Shown here: one piece after another, positions 16,917 through 25,013 of the stretch
Layout: each line of letters opens with the position of its first letter
Numbering within the stretch: the first letter of the stretch is position 1
Assembly: GCA_017860135.1 (NCBI GenBank)
Contig: JAFNAG010000057.1
Location: 1-42,256 of the forward strand
Length of the DNA stretch: 42,256 nt
Source of the DNA: Acidobacteriota bacterium
GTDB lineage: Bacteria > Acidobacteriota > UBA6911
Direction of reading: 5' to 3'
Notes under the pieces: model-generated
What the model was told of the DNA's origin: nothing
Databases searched by the model: none
The model's input: the letters and a program-made list of their open reading frames with translations, nothing else
Position numbers and translations under genes: made by a program

Positions 16917-17249
16917 TCAATCCGCCTGGAGCTCGCCGGAAAGTTCGGGAGACGCCCTTTCCAGGCTCTCGTAATAGTCGATGATGCGCCGGACATATCG
17001 CCTTTTCTCGAGGTAGGTTGCCGGGAAAAAGCTGCGCTTGAACCCGTAGATCAGGTTCCGTTTGACGTCGGCCGCAGTCAGCCCCAGGTGGCGGACCGCC
17101 AGCTCGATTTCCCTGGAAACGGTCGTGTCGGAGACCGTTCGGTTGTCGGTGCAGAAGGTAGCGGAGCAGCGGGCCGCCTGGATCGAGCCGTCCAGGCACA
17201 CATGGAGGTCGGTTTTCGGGAGTTTTTCGATGAGTTCCGGCGGTATCAC
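16917..17249 (-). pseudogene. adenosine deaminase with large in-frame internal deletion
   Basis: The first 25 residues (IPPELIEKLPKTDLHVCLDGS) are the opening of adenosine deaminase. The rest (CTDNRTVSDTTVSREIELA, then LKR-type and GFKRSFFPA motifs) is its last quarter. About 230 residues between, with most of the active site, are missing, yet the frame is kept for 110 codons. The metal-binding HxH of the first motif reads H-V-C, so even that site is altered. The GTG start at 17249 keeps a good AAAGGA site, so a short protein may still be made. It cannot deaminate adenosine. It lies directly upstream of tdk. The divergent cdd promoter is on the other side. Confidence 0.8.
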
Positions 17250-17390
17250 GTGAGTCCTTTCGGCGCCGTCCCGGCGGGTGTGCCCGGATCATCCTAGCAG
17301 AACCCGCCGGGTTCGACCACTGGGGAGGGAAATTCCCGCGGATATGCATGCGGGGAGCCACCTGGCAAGACAGGAACCCCACTTAACCGC

Positions 17391-17419
17391 TTGACTCCCG
17401 GCACCTTCTCACCTTAAAT
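17391..17419 (+). promoter_or_regulatory. sigma70-type promoter for the cdd operon
   Basis: TTGACT at 17391-17396 and TTAAAT at 17414-17419 are separated by 17 bases. They match the -35 and -10 consensus at five and four of six positions. They lie 110 bases before the cdd start in the divergent gap. Confidence 0.5.
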
Positions 17420-17528
17420 CTCCTCTTGCTCACGAGTTCCCAGCATCAGCGGCCGGATCCTGCAGCCGGTACCGGTTTTCTGGACAGGACTCCAGCCCAG
17501 ATTGCGCGCAAAGCGCAGGGAGGATACC

Positions 17529-17957
17529 ATGTCCCCAAGGAAAGCGAGTAAGACTGGATCCCGTCTCGCCCGGGAGCAGCGCGACCTGCTGCTTGCGAGT
17601 GCAAAAAACGCTCTCCATCATGCTTACGCGCCGTATTCCGGATTTCACGTCGGCGCTGCGGTTCTCACCGAAAAGGGAGAAACCTATACAGGCTGCAACG
17701 TGGAAAATGCGTCGTACGGCCTGACCAACTGCGCCGAGCGCACCGCGATATGCAATGCCGTTGCCGCAGAGGGCGCCTGCATGCGACTGCGCGCTGTGGC
17801 CGTATGGAGCAGACCCGAGCGGCCTTGCGCTCCCTGCGGCGCCTGCCGCCAGGTGATCCTTGAATTCGGCCCGGAAGCCATGGTGTTCTACCAGGACAGG
17901 AAGGGTGTTGCGGAAACGCAGGCACAGGACCTGCTTCCCGCCGGCTTTCGATTGTGA
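17529..17957 (+). CDS. cdd: cytidine deaminase
   Basis: The protein has 142 residues from ATG 17529, which follows AGGGAGGA. An in-frame ATG at 17502 lacks a site. The enzyme hydrolyses cytidine and deoxycytidine to uridine and deoxyuridine plus ammonia in the cytoplasm. The substrate region YAPYSGFHVGAAV is followed by GCNVENASYG and the zinc/proton-shuttle motif NCAERTA (Cys68, Glu70). PCGACRQ supplies Cys103 and Cys106. This three-cysteine layout is that of the small tetrameric deaminases. It is the first gene of a rightward operon with the phosphorylase, transporter and purine phosphorylase genes, and its products feed the pyrimidine phosphorylase that follows. Confidence 0.96.
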   Translation: MSPRKASKTGSRLAREQRDLLLASAKNALHHAYAPYSGFHVGAAVLTEKGETYTGCNVENASYGLTNCAERTAICNAVAAEGACMRLRAVAVWSRPERPCAPCGACRQVILEFGPEAMVFYQDRKGVAETQAQDLLPAGFRL

Positions 17958-18030
17958 GCGAATGAATGCAGCGGCCGTTGCACTGCTGTCTCGCAGCGCA
18001 GGCTGAAACGCGATTCCCCGGATACCTCCA

Positions 18031-19395
18031 ATGCGCATGCTGGACCTGATCGAAAAGAAGCGCGACGGCAAGGAACTGACGGGCGAGGAAATCCTCCACG
18101 TCGTGTCCGGGTACACACGGGACCAGATCCCGGACTATCAGGCAGCGGCATTCCTGATGGCGGTTTTCCTGCGCGGCATGACCCGCGTGGAATTGGCAGC
18201 GCTCACCGAGGCCATGCTCCGCTCCGGCGATGTACTCGATCTGGCGCGGATCCCGGGACCGAAGGCGGACAAGCACTCCACCGGCGGTGTCGGGGACAAG
18301 ACCTCGCTTGTCCTGGCCCCGATCGTGGCTGCCGGCGGGGTAACAGTCCCTATGATCAGCGGGCGCGGTCTCGCTCATACCGGCGGGACACTCGACAAGC
18401 TCGAGTCCATTCCCGGCTTCAACGTGAATCTGTCGCTTTCCCGCTTCATGCAGGTCCTGGAGGAATGCGGATGCGGCATGATCGGCCAGACCGATGAAAT
18501 CGCCCCTGCAGACAAAAAGTTCTATGCCCTGCGCGGCGTCACGGGAACTGTCGCGAGCCCTTACCTGATTTGTGCCTCCATCATGAGCAAGAAGCTGGCC
18601 GAAGGCATCGATGCCCTGGTGCTCGACGTCAAGACCGGGTCCGGCGCATTCATGAAACGGGAAGAAGATGCAGTATTTCTGGCCGACCTGATGGTCGAAA
18701 CCGGCCGGCGCATGGGCAAGAGGACCGTCGCCCTCATTACCGGCATGGACCAGCCTCTGGGCCGTGCGGTCGGTAACGCCCTGGAGGTGATCGAGTGCAT
18801 CGAGGTGTTGCGGGGGGGAGGGCCTGGCGATCTGCGCACACTCTCACTGGAGCTCTGCGCCTGGATGTTCTGCCTCGCCGGGCGCACTCCGACGGTCCCG
18901 GACGGCAGGAAACTCGGTGAGGAACTCATCGCCAGCGGGGCGGGGCTCCGGAAATTCCGGGAGATTGTCCGTTCCCAGGGCGGCGATCCTCTTGCCGTCG
19001 ATCACCCTGCGCGCCTGCCGCGGGCAGCGCATTGCATGGATGTGACGTGCGCTTCAAACGGCTTCGTCACTTCCGTCGACTGCGAGAAGATCGGCGTCGC
19101 CGTAGTGCTGCTCGGCGGCGGCCGGGAAGAGAAGGACGACGAGGTGGACCCCGCCGTCGGCATCCGGATTCACAGGAAGATGGGCGATCCCGTATTGCCG
19201 GGCGAACCCGTCTGCACCATCCACTATAACTCGGACCGTCGGCTCAGGGATGCCTGCACCCTGATCCAGGATGCCTACAGCATCGGAAACATGGCGACAC
19301 ATCAACCGCGGCCCCTCGTCCGCCGGATCATCCAACCGGCCGCCGGAACGGAGCCGGACACACCGTCGAGGGACTGCCGGGGAGCGAGCCGGTGA
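18031..19395 (+). CDS. pyrimidine-nucleoside (thymidine) phosphorylase
   Basis: The 454-residue protein cleaves thymidine and/or uridine with phosphate to the base and (deoxy)ribose-1-phosphate. The signature block at about 81-112 (KHSTGGVGDKTSLVLAPI) binds phosphate, and SGRGLAHTGGTLDKLE follows. The helical N-terminal domain starts MRMLDLIEKKRDGKEL, and the C-terminal domain ends HQPRPLV. Residues after about 430 are a proline-rich tail not needed by the family. Whether it is deoA-type (thymidine) or pdp-type (broad) cannot be decided by eye. The start has no strong ribosome site. Spacing of 73 bases after cdd and 31 bases before the transporter gene supports one operon. Confidence 0.93.
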   Translation: MRMLDLIEKKRDGKELTGEEILHVVSGYTRDQIPDYQAAAFLMAVFLRGMTRVELAALTEAMLRSGDVLDLARIPGPKADKHSTGGVGDKTSLVLAPIVAAGGVTVPMISGRGLAHTGGTLDKLESIPGFNVNLSLSRFMQVLEECGCGMIGQTDEIAPADKKFYALRGVTGTVASPYLICASIMSKKLAEGIDALVLDVKTGSGAFMKREEDAVFLADLMVETGRRMGKRTVALITGMDQPLGRAVGNALEVIECIEVLRGGGPGDLRTLSLELCAWMFCLAGRTPTVPDGRKLGEELIASGAGLRKFREIVRSQGGDPLAVDHPARLPRAAHCMDVTCASNGFVTSVDCEKIGVAVVLLGGGREEKDDEVDPAVGIRIHRKMGDPVLPGEPVCTIHYNSDRRLRDACTLIQDAYSIGNMATHQPRPLVRRIIQPAAGTEPDTPSRDCRGASR

Positions 19396-19426
19396 CGACA
19401 CTTCGCGCCATATATGGGGAGAACTC

Positions 19427-20701
19427 ATGAGCCGATTGATAGGAATTCTGGGCTTTGCCACGCTGCTGGCGCTGGCCTACCTGTTTTCACGCAACCGCCG
19501 CGCGATCCGGCTCAAGACCGTGCTCTGGGGGATCGGGCTTCAGATCCTATTCGCATTCGCGGTGCTCCGTTTCGAACCGGGCCGCGCCGGGATTCAAAAG
19601 GCCGGGGATGCGGTAAACAAGCTGCTCAGCTATTCCTTTGCCGGTTCAGAATTCGTCTTCGGCGAGCTCGGCAAAAGCGCAAGCAGATTCGGCATGATCT
19701 TCGCCTTCCAGGTGCTTACCACGATCATCTTCATCTCAGCGTTTTTCGCCATTCTATATTATTTCGGCATCATGCAGTTCGTCATCCGCCAGGCAGCAAA
19801 GATCATGACGAGAATGGGCGCAAGCGGCGCCGAATCGCTGGACGTCGCTGCCAGCATCTTCATGGGCCAGACGGAAGCGCCGCTCACCATCCGACCTTTC
19901 CTGCCGTCCTGCACCAGGTCCGAGCTCATGACCATCATGACGGCGGGCATGGCGCATGTCTCCGGCGGCATCATGGGGGCCTACATCCTGTACGGCATCG
20001 AAGCCAAGCACCTGCTTACCGCCGTGATCATGACCGCTCCCGGCACGATCCTGATGGCGAAGATGCTGGTGCCGGAAACCGAAGCGCCGGTTACCGCCTC
20101 CCGTTCGACAAAGCCGGCGGGCGCCGGTGAGCCGTTGCCGGAGACCCGTGTCGACACGGTCGAAATGCCACGGGACTCGAACGTCCTGGGAGCGATCTCG
20201 CGCGGCACAACCGACGGCCTGCACCTGGCGCTCAACGTCGGCGCCATGCTGATTGCGTTTCTGGCACTGATCGCCCTGGCCAACGGGATCCTCGGCGGCA
20301 TTCACAACAGCCTCGCCCGGGCGGGCTTCCAGTGGTTTCCAGTGTCACTGGAATCGATTTTCGGCCACATGTTTGCGCCGATCGCATGGTTGATCGGCGT
20401 GCCCTGGCGCGATTGCGGGGCCGTGGGCAACCTGCTGGGCACGCGCATGGTGATGAACGAGCTGGTGGCGTTTTCGCAGCTGGGGCCGCTGAGATCCGCT
20501 CTGGATCCGCGCAGTTTCACCATCGCGACATTCGCGCTGTGCGGATTCGCAAACTTCAGCTCCATCGGCATCCAGATCGGCGGTATCGGCGCGTTGGCGC
20601 CGAACAAGCGCGACGAACTTGCGCGCCTGGGATTCCGCGCCATGCTGGCCGGAACGATGGCCAATCTGATGTCGGCCAGCATTGTCGGCGTCCTGATGTA
20701 A
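19427..20701 (+). CDS. concentrative nucleoside transporter (CNT/NupC family)
   Basis: The protein has 424 residues from ATG 19427, which has GGGGAGA just upstream. The longer frame back to 19271 overlaps the phosphorylase tail and is rejected. It imports nucleosides with H+ or Na+ across the inner membrane. The N-terminal helices, the gate region (residues about 95-190, with SLDVAASIFMGQTEAPLTIRPF) and the C-terminal block (GVPWRDC then LLGTRMVMNELVAF) are the conserved CNT motifs for nucleoside and cation binding. About ten membrane segments are visible. A polar linker near residues 217-255 (RSTKPAGAGEP) is longer than I would expect. Confidence 0.95.
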   Translation: MSRLIGILGFATLLALAYLFSRNRRAIRLKTVLWGIGLQILFAFAVLRFEPGRAGIQKAGDAVNKLLSYSFAGSEFVFGELGKSASRFGMIFAFQVLTTIIFISAFFAILYYFGIMQFVIRQAAKIMTRMGASGAESLDVAASIFMGQTEAPLTIRPFLPSCTRSELMTIMTAGMAHVSGGIMGAYILYGIEAKHLLTAVIMTAPGTILMAKMLVPETEAPVTASRSTKPAGAGEPLPETRVDTVEMPRDSNVLGAISRGTTDGLHLALNVGAMLIAFLALIALANGILGGIHNSLARAGFQWFPVSLESIFGHMFAPIAWLIGVPWRDCGAVGNLLGTRMVMNELVAFSQLGPLRSALDPRSFTIATFALCGFANFSSIGIQIGGIGALAPNKRDELARLGFRAMLAGTMANLMSASIVGVLM

Positions 20702-20844
20702 TCCCCGGCCGCGCCCGGAAGGCGCATCCGGCCGCGGGCAAAGCCTGATGGCACCGCGCGGGTCTCGAAGTCCCCGGAGTGTTTTCCTTGAGGTCCTCGC
20801 GGTTCCGCTTTTCGGGCCGGGACAAAGTGATGTACAGTGAGGTG

Positions 20845-21693
20845 ATGAGCAGACCAGCGCAATCCGAATTCGACCGCGCGGATCAGGCGGCACAGTACAT
20901 CCATTCGAAAACAGACGTGCGCCCGCAGATCGCGCTTGTGCTGGGATCGGGACTCGGCGCCATCGCCGACTCCCTTGCCGGGGCAATTTCCATCCCGTAC
21001 TCCGACATTCCATTCTACCCCAGGCCGACCGCCGAGGGACATGCGGGCCGGCTGGTGATCGGCCGGGCGGCCGGTGTCGCCGTCGCCGCCATGCAGGGAC
21101 GCGTCCACCTCTATGAGGGGCACCCCGTCAAGGACGTTGTCTTCCCGATGCGCGCGTTCGGTCGCATGGGGATCCGGGGCGTCATCCTGACCTGCGCCGC
21201 AGGCGGCATCAGCGCCAAGTATTCCCAGGGGTGCCTCGTCGTCATCCGCGACCACATCAACCTGAGCGGGACGTCGCCCCTCATCGGCCCCGACGATCGG
21301 CGCTTCGGCATCCGTTTCGTGGACATGTCGGAGGCATATGATGCCGAGTGGCGGGAAGCGGCGCTCGAAGAGGCCCGCAAGCTCGGCCTCGAGGTTTTCT
21401 GCGGCGTGTTTGCCGGCCTGTCGGGCCCCAGTTACGAAACCCCGGCGGAAATACGCTACCTGCGCGAAATAGGCGCGGATCTGGTGGGAATGAGCACCGT
21501 CAACGAAGTGATCGCCGCCCGCCACATGGGCATCCGGGTTCTTGCCATTTCCTGCGTCACCAACATGGCAGCGGGCATAGTCCACCGGCCGATCACGCAC
21601 CAGGAAGTGCTGGAAACGGGAGCGCGCGTTCGCGCCGGGTTCGAAGCATTGCTGTGGGCTGTGATTCCGCGCATCGTTACAGTAAATTCCTGA
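20845..21693 (+). CDS. purine-nucleoside phosphorylase (class II trimeric type)
   Basis: The protein has 282 residues if started at ATG 20845, which follows GTGAGGTG. In-frame starts at 20830 and 20779 are possible but lack a better site. It releases purine bases from (deoxy)inosine and (deoxy)guanosine with phosphate. Seen motifs are the phosphate loop VLGSGLG, the ribose/phosphate His in GRVHLYEGHP, LTCAAGGI, the base-pocket GPSYETPAEI and GMSTVNEVIAARH, and SCVTNMAAGI, where Asn contacts the purine. These belong to the trimeric PNP/MTAP fold. The gene closes the salvage operon, and with the adenosine deaminase broken, adenosine may not reach this enzyme as inosine. Confidence 0.93.
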   Translation: MSRPAQSEFDRADQAAQYIHSKTDVRPQIALVLGSGLGAIADSLAGAISIPYSDIPFYPRPTAEGHAGRLVIGRAAGVAVAAMQGRVHLYEGHPVKDVVFPMRAFGRMGIRGVILTCAAGGISAKYSQGCLVVIRDHINLSGTSPLIGPDDRRFGIRFVDMSEAYDAEWREAALEEARKLGLEVFCGVFAGLSGPSYETPAEIRYLREIGADLVGMSTVNEVIAARHMGIRVLAISCVTNMAAGIVHRPITHQEVLETGARVRAGFEALLWAVIPRIVTVNS

Positions 21694-21790
21694 TGCTCCC
21701 CGATGTCGATGGCGGCTTTGCGCTTGCTTCCGCGACAGCGCAAGATAAGACCATGGGGCAGGAATTATCATAGTTAAAGGAGAATCCGTT

Positions 21791-23977
21791 ATGCCTATGA
21801 CACGAAAGCTCGCTTTTTGTATGATCGCTTTGCTGGCAGCACTCGGACTGCGTGCCGAGCAGGGGATGTGGATGCCGCAGCAGATCCCCGCACTGGCCCC
21901 ACAGCTGCAGGCCCTTGGTTTCAAAGGAAATCCCAAAGCGTTTGCCGACCTCACGGGTCAGCCGATGGGAGCGGTCGTGTCGCTGGGCGGGTGCACGGCA
22001 TCCTTCGTGTCGCCCGACGGCCTGATCGTCACCAACCACCACTGCGTCACGGGCGCACTTCAGTACAATTCGACTCCGGAGCGCAACCTGCTCAGGGATG
22101 GATTCCTCGCCAAAACCCGGGATGAGGAGTTGTCGGCAGGCCCCGGCCAGCACGTTTACATCACCACTTCCTTCACGGAAGTGACCCGGGCCATCACGGG
22201 CAATATCGATCCGAAAGCCGCCGACCGGCAGCGCAGTGAGATCATCGACCGCAGGATGAAGGAACGCGTAGCGGCCTGCGAAAAGGAAGGCATGCGCTGC
22301 AACGTGGCCTCTTTCTTCGAAGGGCTTCAGTACTTCGAAATCGCCCAGCTTGACATCAGGGACGTGCGTCTCGTCTATGCGCCGGCCGAGGGGATAGGGG
22401 TTTTCGGCGGGGAAACAGACAACTGGCGCTGGCCGCGCCACACCGGAGACTGGAGCTACTATCGCGCCTACGTGAACAAACAAGGACGGCCGGCAGCCTA
22501 TGCGAAGGAAAACATCCCTTACAAGCCCAAGCATTGGCTTCAGGTCTCCGCTGAAGGCACGAAACCGGGGGAACTCGTCTTCGTGGTGGGATATCCCGGC
22601 CGCACCCAGCGATACCAGACCTACGCGGAGGTGAGGGAAACCACCGAGTGGTCCTTCCCGCGCTCTGTCCGCCTCGCACAGGAGCAGCTGGCGGTCATTG
22701 ACAAACTGCTCGCCGGCAACAAGGACCTTGGCATCAAGGTTGCCAACCGCATCCAGAGCCTGAACAACAACATGACCAATCAGAAGGGCATGCTGGAAGG
22801 GCTGGTAAAGGGCGGCGCCCTCGCGGAAAAGGCGGCACAGGAAAAGGCCCTGGCTGCCTGGATTACAGCCGACCCCGCGCGGCAGAAGAAATTCGGCGAT
22901 GTCCTGCCCGCGCTTCAGGCCATGCAGACGGAGGGGGAGAAAACCCGCGAGCGAAATGCGGTCATGGGAAATCTCTCTGCAGCATCCTCGTTCCTGAACG
23001 CAGTGCAGACCCTGTACCGGCTCTCCGTGCAGCGTCCGAAGCCTGATCTGGACCGGGAAGCAGGATATCAGGAACGTGACTGGCCACGCATCCGCGAAAA
23101 CCAGGAGCGTCTGCAGCGAACCATGGACGCCACCGTGGACCGGGTGTTCCTGCGCTGGGCGATGGGCTTGGCGGCGGCACTCCCCGCGGGACAGAGAATC
23201 GAGCCTTTGGACCGGGTGGCCGGATTGAAAGCCGGAATGGCCGGGCCGGAAGCCGGCAGAGCGATCGACGCCTTCCTCAACAAACTCTACGCGGGCACCA
23301 GGATCGGCGACAGGGATTTCCGCATGGGACTGCTCGAAAAGAGTACGGCGGATCTTACCGCCGTGAATGATTCTTTTATCGCTTTCGCCGCCGCCTTGGA
23401 GCCCCTCGCCGAATCGATCCGGGAAGCCGGCAAGGATCGAGCCGGAGCATCCTCACGCCTGCGTCCGCGCTACATGGAAGCGATGCTGGCGAAAGCCGGA
23501 GGCCTCGTCGCACCCGACGCGAACAGCACCCTGCGCGTCACCTACGGCCAGGTCATCGGCGTCGATGCCAAGGACGGACTTTTCTACAAGCCGCAAACAG
23601 GGCTGAAGGGCATTCTCGAAAAGCAGACTGGCGAGGGGGATTTCAATGCGCCGCAGAATCAGATCGAGGTCATCCGCAAGTTCCTGGCAGGCGCCAGGAA
23701 GTCTCCCTACACCGATCCGGCGCTGCATGACGTCCCCGTGAACTTTCTTTCGACGGTGGATACGACAGGAGGCAATTCAGGGTCGCCGACTCTCAATGGG
23801 AAGGGCGAACTCGTGGGCCTGCTGTTCGACGGAACCTACGAGTCCGTTGCCTCAAATTTCCTTTTCGACAACGTGAAGACCCGGTCCATCCACGTAGACA
23901 GCAGATACATGCTGTGGAACATGAGCGAGGTCGACAACGCGGTCAATCTCCTCAAGGAAATGGGAGTCGTCAGATAG
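21791..23977 (+). CDS. S46 family dipeptidyl-peptidase (DPP7/DPP11-like), exported
   Basis: The protein has 728 residues, with AAAGGAG upstream of ATG 21791. The signal peptide is MPMTRKLAFCMIALLAALGL. The chymotrypsin-like triad is visible: His in TNHHC (residues 83-84), Asp in TDNWRWPRHTGD (about 210-220) and Ser663 in GNSGSP. Length and the long helical insertion between His/Asp and Ser are typical of S46 enzymes, which remove dipeptides from the N-terminus of peptides in the periplasm. The specificity residue near Ser663 was not assigned, so DPP7 and DPP11 types cannot be told apart. No operon partner is clear. It starts 97 bases after the purine phosphorylase stop. Confidence 0.95.
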   Translation: MPMTRKLAFCMIALLAALGLRAEQGMWMPQQIPALAPQLQALGFKGNPKAFADLTGQPMGAVVSLGGCTASFVSPDGLIVTNHHCVTGALQYNSTPERNLLRDGFLAKTRDEELSAGPGQHVYITTSFTEVTRAITGNIDPKAADRQRSEIIDRRMKERVAACEKEGMRCNVASFFEGLQYFEIAQLDIRDVRLVYAPAEGIGVFGGETDNWRWPRHTGDWSYYRAYVNKQGRPAAYAKENIPYKPKHWLQVSAEGTKPGELVFVVGYPGRTQRYQTYAEVRETTEWSFPRSVRLAQEQLAVIDKLLAGNKDLGIKVANRIQSLNNNMTNQKGMLEGLVKGGALAEKAAQEKALAAWITADPARQKKFGDVLPALQAMQTEGEKTRERNAVMGNLSAASSFLNAVQTLYRLSVQRPKPDLDREAGYQERDWPRIRENQERLQRTMDATVDRVFLRWAMGLAAALPAGQRIEPLDRVAGLKAGMAGPEAGRAIDAFLNKLYAGTRIGDRDFRMGLLEKSTADLTAVNDSFIAFAAALEPLAESIREAGKDRAGASSRLRPRYMEAMLAKAGGLVAPDANSTLRVTYGQVIGVDAKDGLFYKPQTGLKGILEKQTGEGDFNAPQNQIEVIRKFLAGARKSPYTDPALHDVPVNFLSTVDTTGGNSGSPTLNGKGELVGLLFDGTYESVASNFLFDNVKTRSIHVDSRYMLWNMSEVDNAVNLLKEMGVVR

Positions 23978-24058
23978 AGCCTTGGCTCAGGATCTACCCG
24001 GGAGCAAGCTTCGACCCAATGGAATGGCTGCCAAACGAAGGATTACTCGTTTTGAAGC

Positions 24059-24295
24059 GCGCGGGCTGAAGAGGGTGTCCAACGGTTGATCCCTGGGAGC
24101 GCTGGCGTCTCGCCCGCAAAATCCGGCTGCAAAACATGATTTTCGACTGCGGCATTCACCGTGTGTGACGTAAAGGCCCTGTCCGGTGGAGCTTATGCGC
24201 ATGTTGCGGGCGGGACGCCCGCGCTCCCAGGACGGCCGTAAGCCAACCCAGGCTGGCAGCAAAATCAACCGTTGGACAGCCTCTTCAGCCCGCGC
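24059..24295. repeat. nested inverted-repeat element (MITE-like) C
   Basis: Outer arms of 32 bases at 24059-24090 and 24264-24295 match at 31 positions as inverted copies (core GCGCGGGCTGAAGAGG). Inner arms of 27 bases at 24093-24119 and 24204-24230 match at 25 positions (core GGCGTC-CGCCCGCAA). The inner arms start only two bases from the outer left arm, with 84 bases between them. No ORF fills it. The inner arms belong to the GC palindrome family also seen at 16173 and 31080. This is the best preserved element of the window. Confidence 0.8.
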
Positions 24296-24331
24296 TCACA
24301 TGGTTTCAGCCCGCGCGCTTTCAGCCTTTGG

Positions 24332-24843
24332 CTAAGGTCCCACTGGCAGGCGAATGATGGTTTTGAGTTTGGCCGGGGCAACCCTTCTCGGATCGCTGAT
24401 GTAAATCTCGTGTGCGGGGCAGACCGCAGTGAGGCCCTTAGCCGCACCACGCCGGCAACGTCCAGCTCTCTCTTCCGGCGGATCTCAGCTGCGGCCTTTT
24501 TAAGGTCGCTTGATGTCACCGCATCGGGAATGCGAATCAAGAGTTGCCACTTCCATTCGGATCGGGGCAGGGTATCGGGGTTCTCGATGCGCCAGAGGCA
24601 TTCCAGCCTGCTAACGGCGAAATCCAGCTTTCCCTCGTATTTGAGCATGAATTTCGTGGTATAGGCTACTGTATACAGCTTCTGGATGGCTTCCTGGAAG
24701 GCAGGCCCGCCGGGCTCTCCCTTCCCTTCCACCGTCAGGAAGGTCGCCTTCCCGACTGCCAGTTCCTTAACTTTGGAAGTGGCGGAGTAAAGGTCCTTGT
24801 GGATCTTGCCGAAATCGATTTTTTCCGGCTTTTGAGTTTTCAT
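24332..24843 (-). pseudogene. GyrI-like small-molecule-binding protein, frameshifted with internal deletion
   Basis: From ATG 24843, with GGAGG eight bases upstream, about 130 residues follow the GyrI-like family. They include KIDFGKIHKDLY, a central FQEAIQKLYTVAYTTKFM, and SEWKWQLLIRIPD. Near 24430 the frame fails. A second frame then supplies the family ending, HEIYISDPRRVAPAKLKT and IIRLPV, with its stop at 24332-24334. The stretch of about 35 residues that should link GLTA to HEIY is missing. The uncorrected frame instead runs into element C and picks up an artificial tail. Intact relatives bind small hydrophobic molecules; this copy is presumed inactive. Confidence 0.75.
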
Positions 24844-25013
24844 GGCACGCCTCCAGGCCTCGATTTGCCGTCACGCAATCAACGAACAAGAGAAAACCGG
24901 AAATGCCAGGCCCAGGCTGCACGAAACATCGGCTGCCTGGGATGTTTCGGAAGGGAGAAAGCAACCCGCAGGTGCTCTCTCCCTCCGATGAATAAGTAAC
25001 TGTGATGCGGAAG

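Noticed and set aside
16513-17297. Rightward frames across tdk and the adenosine deaminase remnant
   Set aside because: Antisense to well supported sequences; no ribosome site or motifs.
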